DNA from: Tritrichomonas musculus
Lineage: Eukaryota > Parabasalia > Tritrichomonadida > Tritrichomonadidae
Length of the DNA: 64,000 nt
Direction: 5' to 3'
Assembly: GCA_039105265.1 (NCBI GenBank)
Contig: JAPFFF010000015.1
Location: forward strand, 3,100,001 to 3,164,000
Part shown: positions 62,311 through 64,000 of the stretch, one piece after another
Position numbering within the stretch: the first letter of the stretch is position 1
Layout: every line of letters begins with the position of its first letter
The notes under the pieces: model-generated
Databases searched by the model: none
Seen by the model: only the letters and a program-made list of their open reading frames with translations
Told to the model about the DNA's origin: nothing
Position numbers and translations under genes: made by a program

Positions 62311-64000
62311 ATCATTTACACGTAAACAGCAAGAAGGTAACCTCAATAAGGAAACTCAAAGCACGAACTAATAACAACACATTCCTCACTAAACGATCTC
62401 ATAGTAATTGCTCAAAATCTCTGATTTTACACAAATGTTGTAAATATCATTTACACGTAAACAGCAAGAAGGTAACCTCAATAAGGAAACTCAAAGCACG
62501 AACTAATAACAACACATTCCTCACTAAACGATCTCATAGTAATTGCTCAAAATCTCTGATTTTACACAAATGTTGTAAATATCATTTACACGTAAACAGC
62601 AAGAAGGTAACCTCAATAAGGAAACTCAAAGCACGAACTAATAACAACACATTCCTCACTAAACGATCTCATAGTAATTGCTCAAAATCTCTGATTTTAC
62701 ACAAATGTTGTAAATATCATTTACACGTAAACAGCAAGAAGGTAACCTCAATAAGGAAACTCAAAGCACGAACTAATAACAACACATTCCTCACTAAACG
62801 ATCTCATAGTAATTGCTCAAAATCTCTGATTTTACACAAATGTTGTAAATATCATTTACACGTAAACAGCAAGAAGGTAACCTCAATAAGGAAACTCAAA
62901 GCACGAACTAATAACAGCACATTCCTCACTAAACGATCTCATAGTAATTGCTCAAAATCTCTGATTTTACACAAATGTTGTAAATATCATTTACACGTAA
63001 ACAGCAAGAAGGTAACCTCAATAAGGAAACTCAAAGCACGAACTAATAACAGCACATTCCTCACTAAACGATCTCATAGTAATTGCTCAAAATCTCTGAT
63101 TTTACACAAATGTTGTAAATATCATTTACACGTAAACAGCAAGAAGGTAACCTCAATAAGGAAACTCAAAGCACGAACTAATAACAACACATTCCTCACT
63201 AAACGATCTCATAGTAATTGCTCAAAATCTCTGATTTTACACAAATGTTGTAAATATCATTTACACGTAAACAGCAAGAAGGTAACCTCAATAAGGAAAC
63301 TCAAAGCACGAACTAATAACAGCACATTCCTCACTAAACGATCTCATAGTAATTGCTCAAAATCTCTGATTTTACACAAATGTTGTAAATATCATTTACA
63401 CGTAAACAGCAAGAAGGTAACCTCAATAAGGAAACTCAAAGCACGAACTAATAACAACACATTCCTCACTAAACGATCTCATAGTAATTGCTCAAAATCT
63501 CTGATTTTACACAAATGTTGTAAATATCATTTACACGTAAACAGCAAGAAGGTAACCTCAATAAGGAAACTCAAAGCACGAACTAATAACAACACATTCC
63601 CCACTAAACGATCTCATAGTAATTGCTCAAAATCTCTGATTTTACACAAATGTTGTAAATATCATTTACACGTAAACAGCAAGAAGGTAACCTCAATAAG
63701 GAAACTCAAAGCACGAACTAATAACAACACATTCCTCACTAAACGATCTCATAGTAATTGCTCAAAATCTCTGATTTTACACAAATGTTGTAAATATCAT
63801 TTACACGTAAACAGCAAGAAGGTAACCTCAATAAGGAAACTCAAAGCACGAACTAATAACAACACATTCCTCACTAAACGATCTCATAGTAATTGCTCAA
63901 AATCTCTGATTTTACACAAATGTTGTAAATATCATTTACACGTAAACAGCAAGAAGGTAACCTCAATAAGGAAACTCAAAGCACGAACTAATAACAACAC
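62311..64000. repeat. 135-bp satellite array, 12 full units and a partial 13th, open at the window end
   Basis: Units start at 62311, 62446, 62581 and so on every 135 bp (start word ATCATTTACACGTAAACAGC). Copies are nearly identical: CAACAC varies to CAGCAC in units 5, 6 and 8, and unit 10 has CCCCAC for CCTCAC. Although 135 is divisible by three, all frames contain stops, so it is non-coding. One end of the unit can form a TTTACA..TGTAAA stem. Its G+C is higher than the flanks. The array continues past the window. Confidence 0.97.

Noticed and set aside
62311-64000. Tandem coding gene or tandem small RNA genes in the 135-bp array
   Set aside because: All frames have stops and there are no Pol III boxes or Sm-like site that I can recognise; treated as satellite.

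Overview
The window looks like nuclear DNA of a parabasalid protist, most likely Tritrichomonas or a close relative. The species is inferred from gene families, not proven. Evidence: very high A+T; four R2R3-Myb genes of the type expanded in trichomonads; ankyrin proteins with the N-terminal domain (DUF3447 type) typical of Trichomonas; BspA-type leucine-rich repeats; initiator-like TCA(C/T)T(T/A) motifs close upstream of several start codons; mariner-like and MULE-like transposon relics; and the structural-gene half of a Polinton/Maverick. Intact genes have no evident introns.

Layout. 1.2-6.1 kb: a small C2-like protein gene (+), then an ankyrin gene (-) whose repeats are scattered as single units across AT-rich spacers. 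6.7-9.0 kb: two Myb genes (-), the first frameshifted and truncated, followed by two inverted-repeat elements (9.08-10.08 kb). 10.1-13.2 kb: gene-poor, with long A and T runs. 13.2-16.2 kb: three membrane-protein genes (type I protein, TMEM151-like protein, 62-residue single-pass protein). 16.3-18.9 kb: decayed DNA with a 108-bp MITE. 18.9-25.1 kb: a striking array of about 12 single ankyrin units separated by 25-bp satellite repeats, ending in a coiled-coil exon. 25.3-27.6 kb: a contiguous ankyrin gene with two in-frame stop codons. 27.8-31.5 kb: a large inverted duplication of a BspA-like gene and a small membrane-protein gene, with tRNA-Leu(UAG) in one arm. 33.6-35.7 kb: a large protein with a legumain-like (C13 fold) N-terminus. 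35.9-40.0 kb: mariner-like and MULE-like relics. 40.2-50.3 kb: Polinton fossil with major capsid protein and associated structural genes; replication and integration genes are not in the window. 50.3-52.2 kb: dense foldback elements. 52.9-57.7 kb: two Myb genes (+) with a TIR element between them. 57.7-62.3 kb: no convincing intact gene; a 72-bp perfect palindrome, short repeats and a decayed coding remnant. 62.3-64.0 kb: a homogeneous 135-bp satellite running off the window end.

The intact host genes encode transcription regulators (Myb), surface or membrane proteins, and scaffold-type repeat proteins. No metabolic pathway or operon is visible. The most unusual structure is the ankyrin/25-bp satellite array, which looks like co-amplification of one exon with its spacer. 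All assignments come from reading the sequence; no database search was run.
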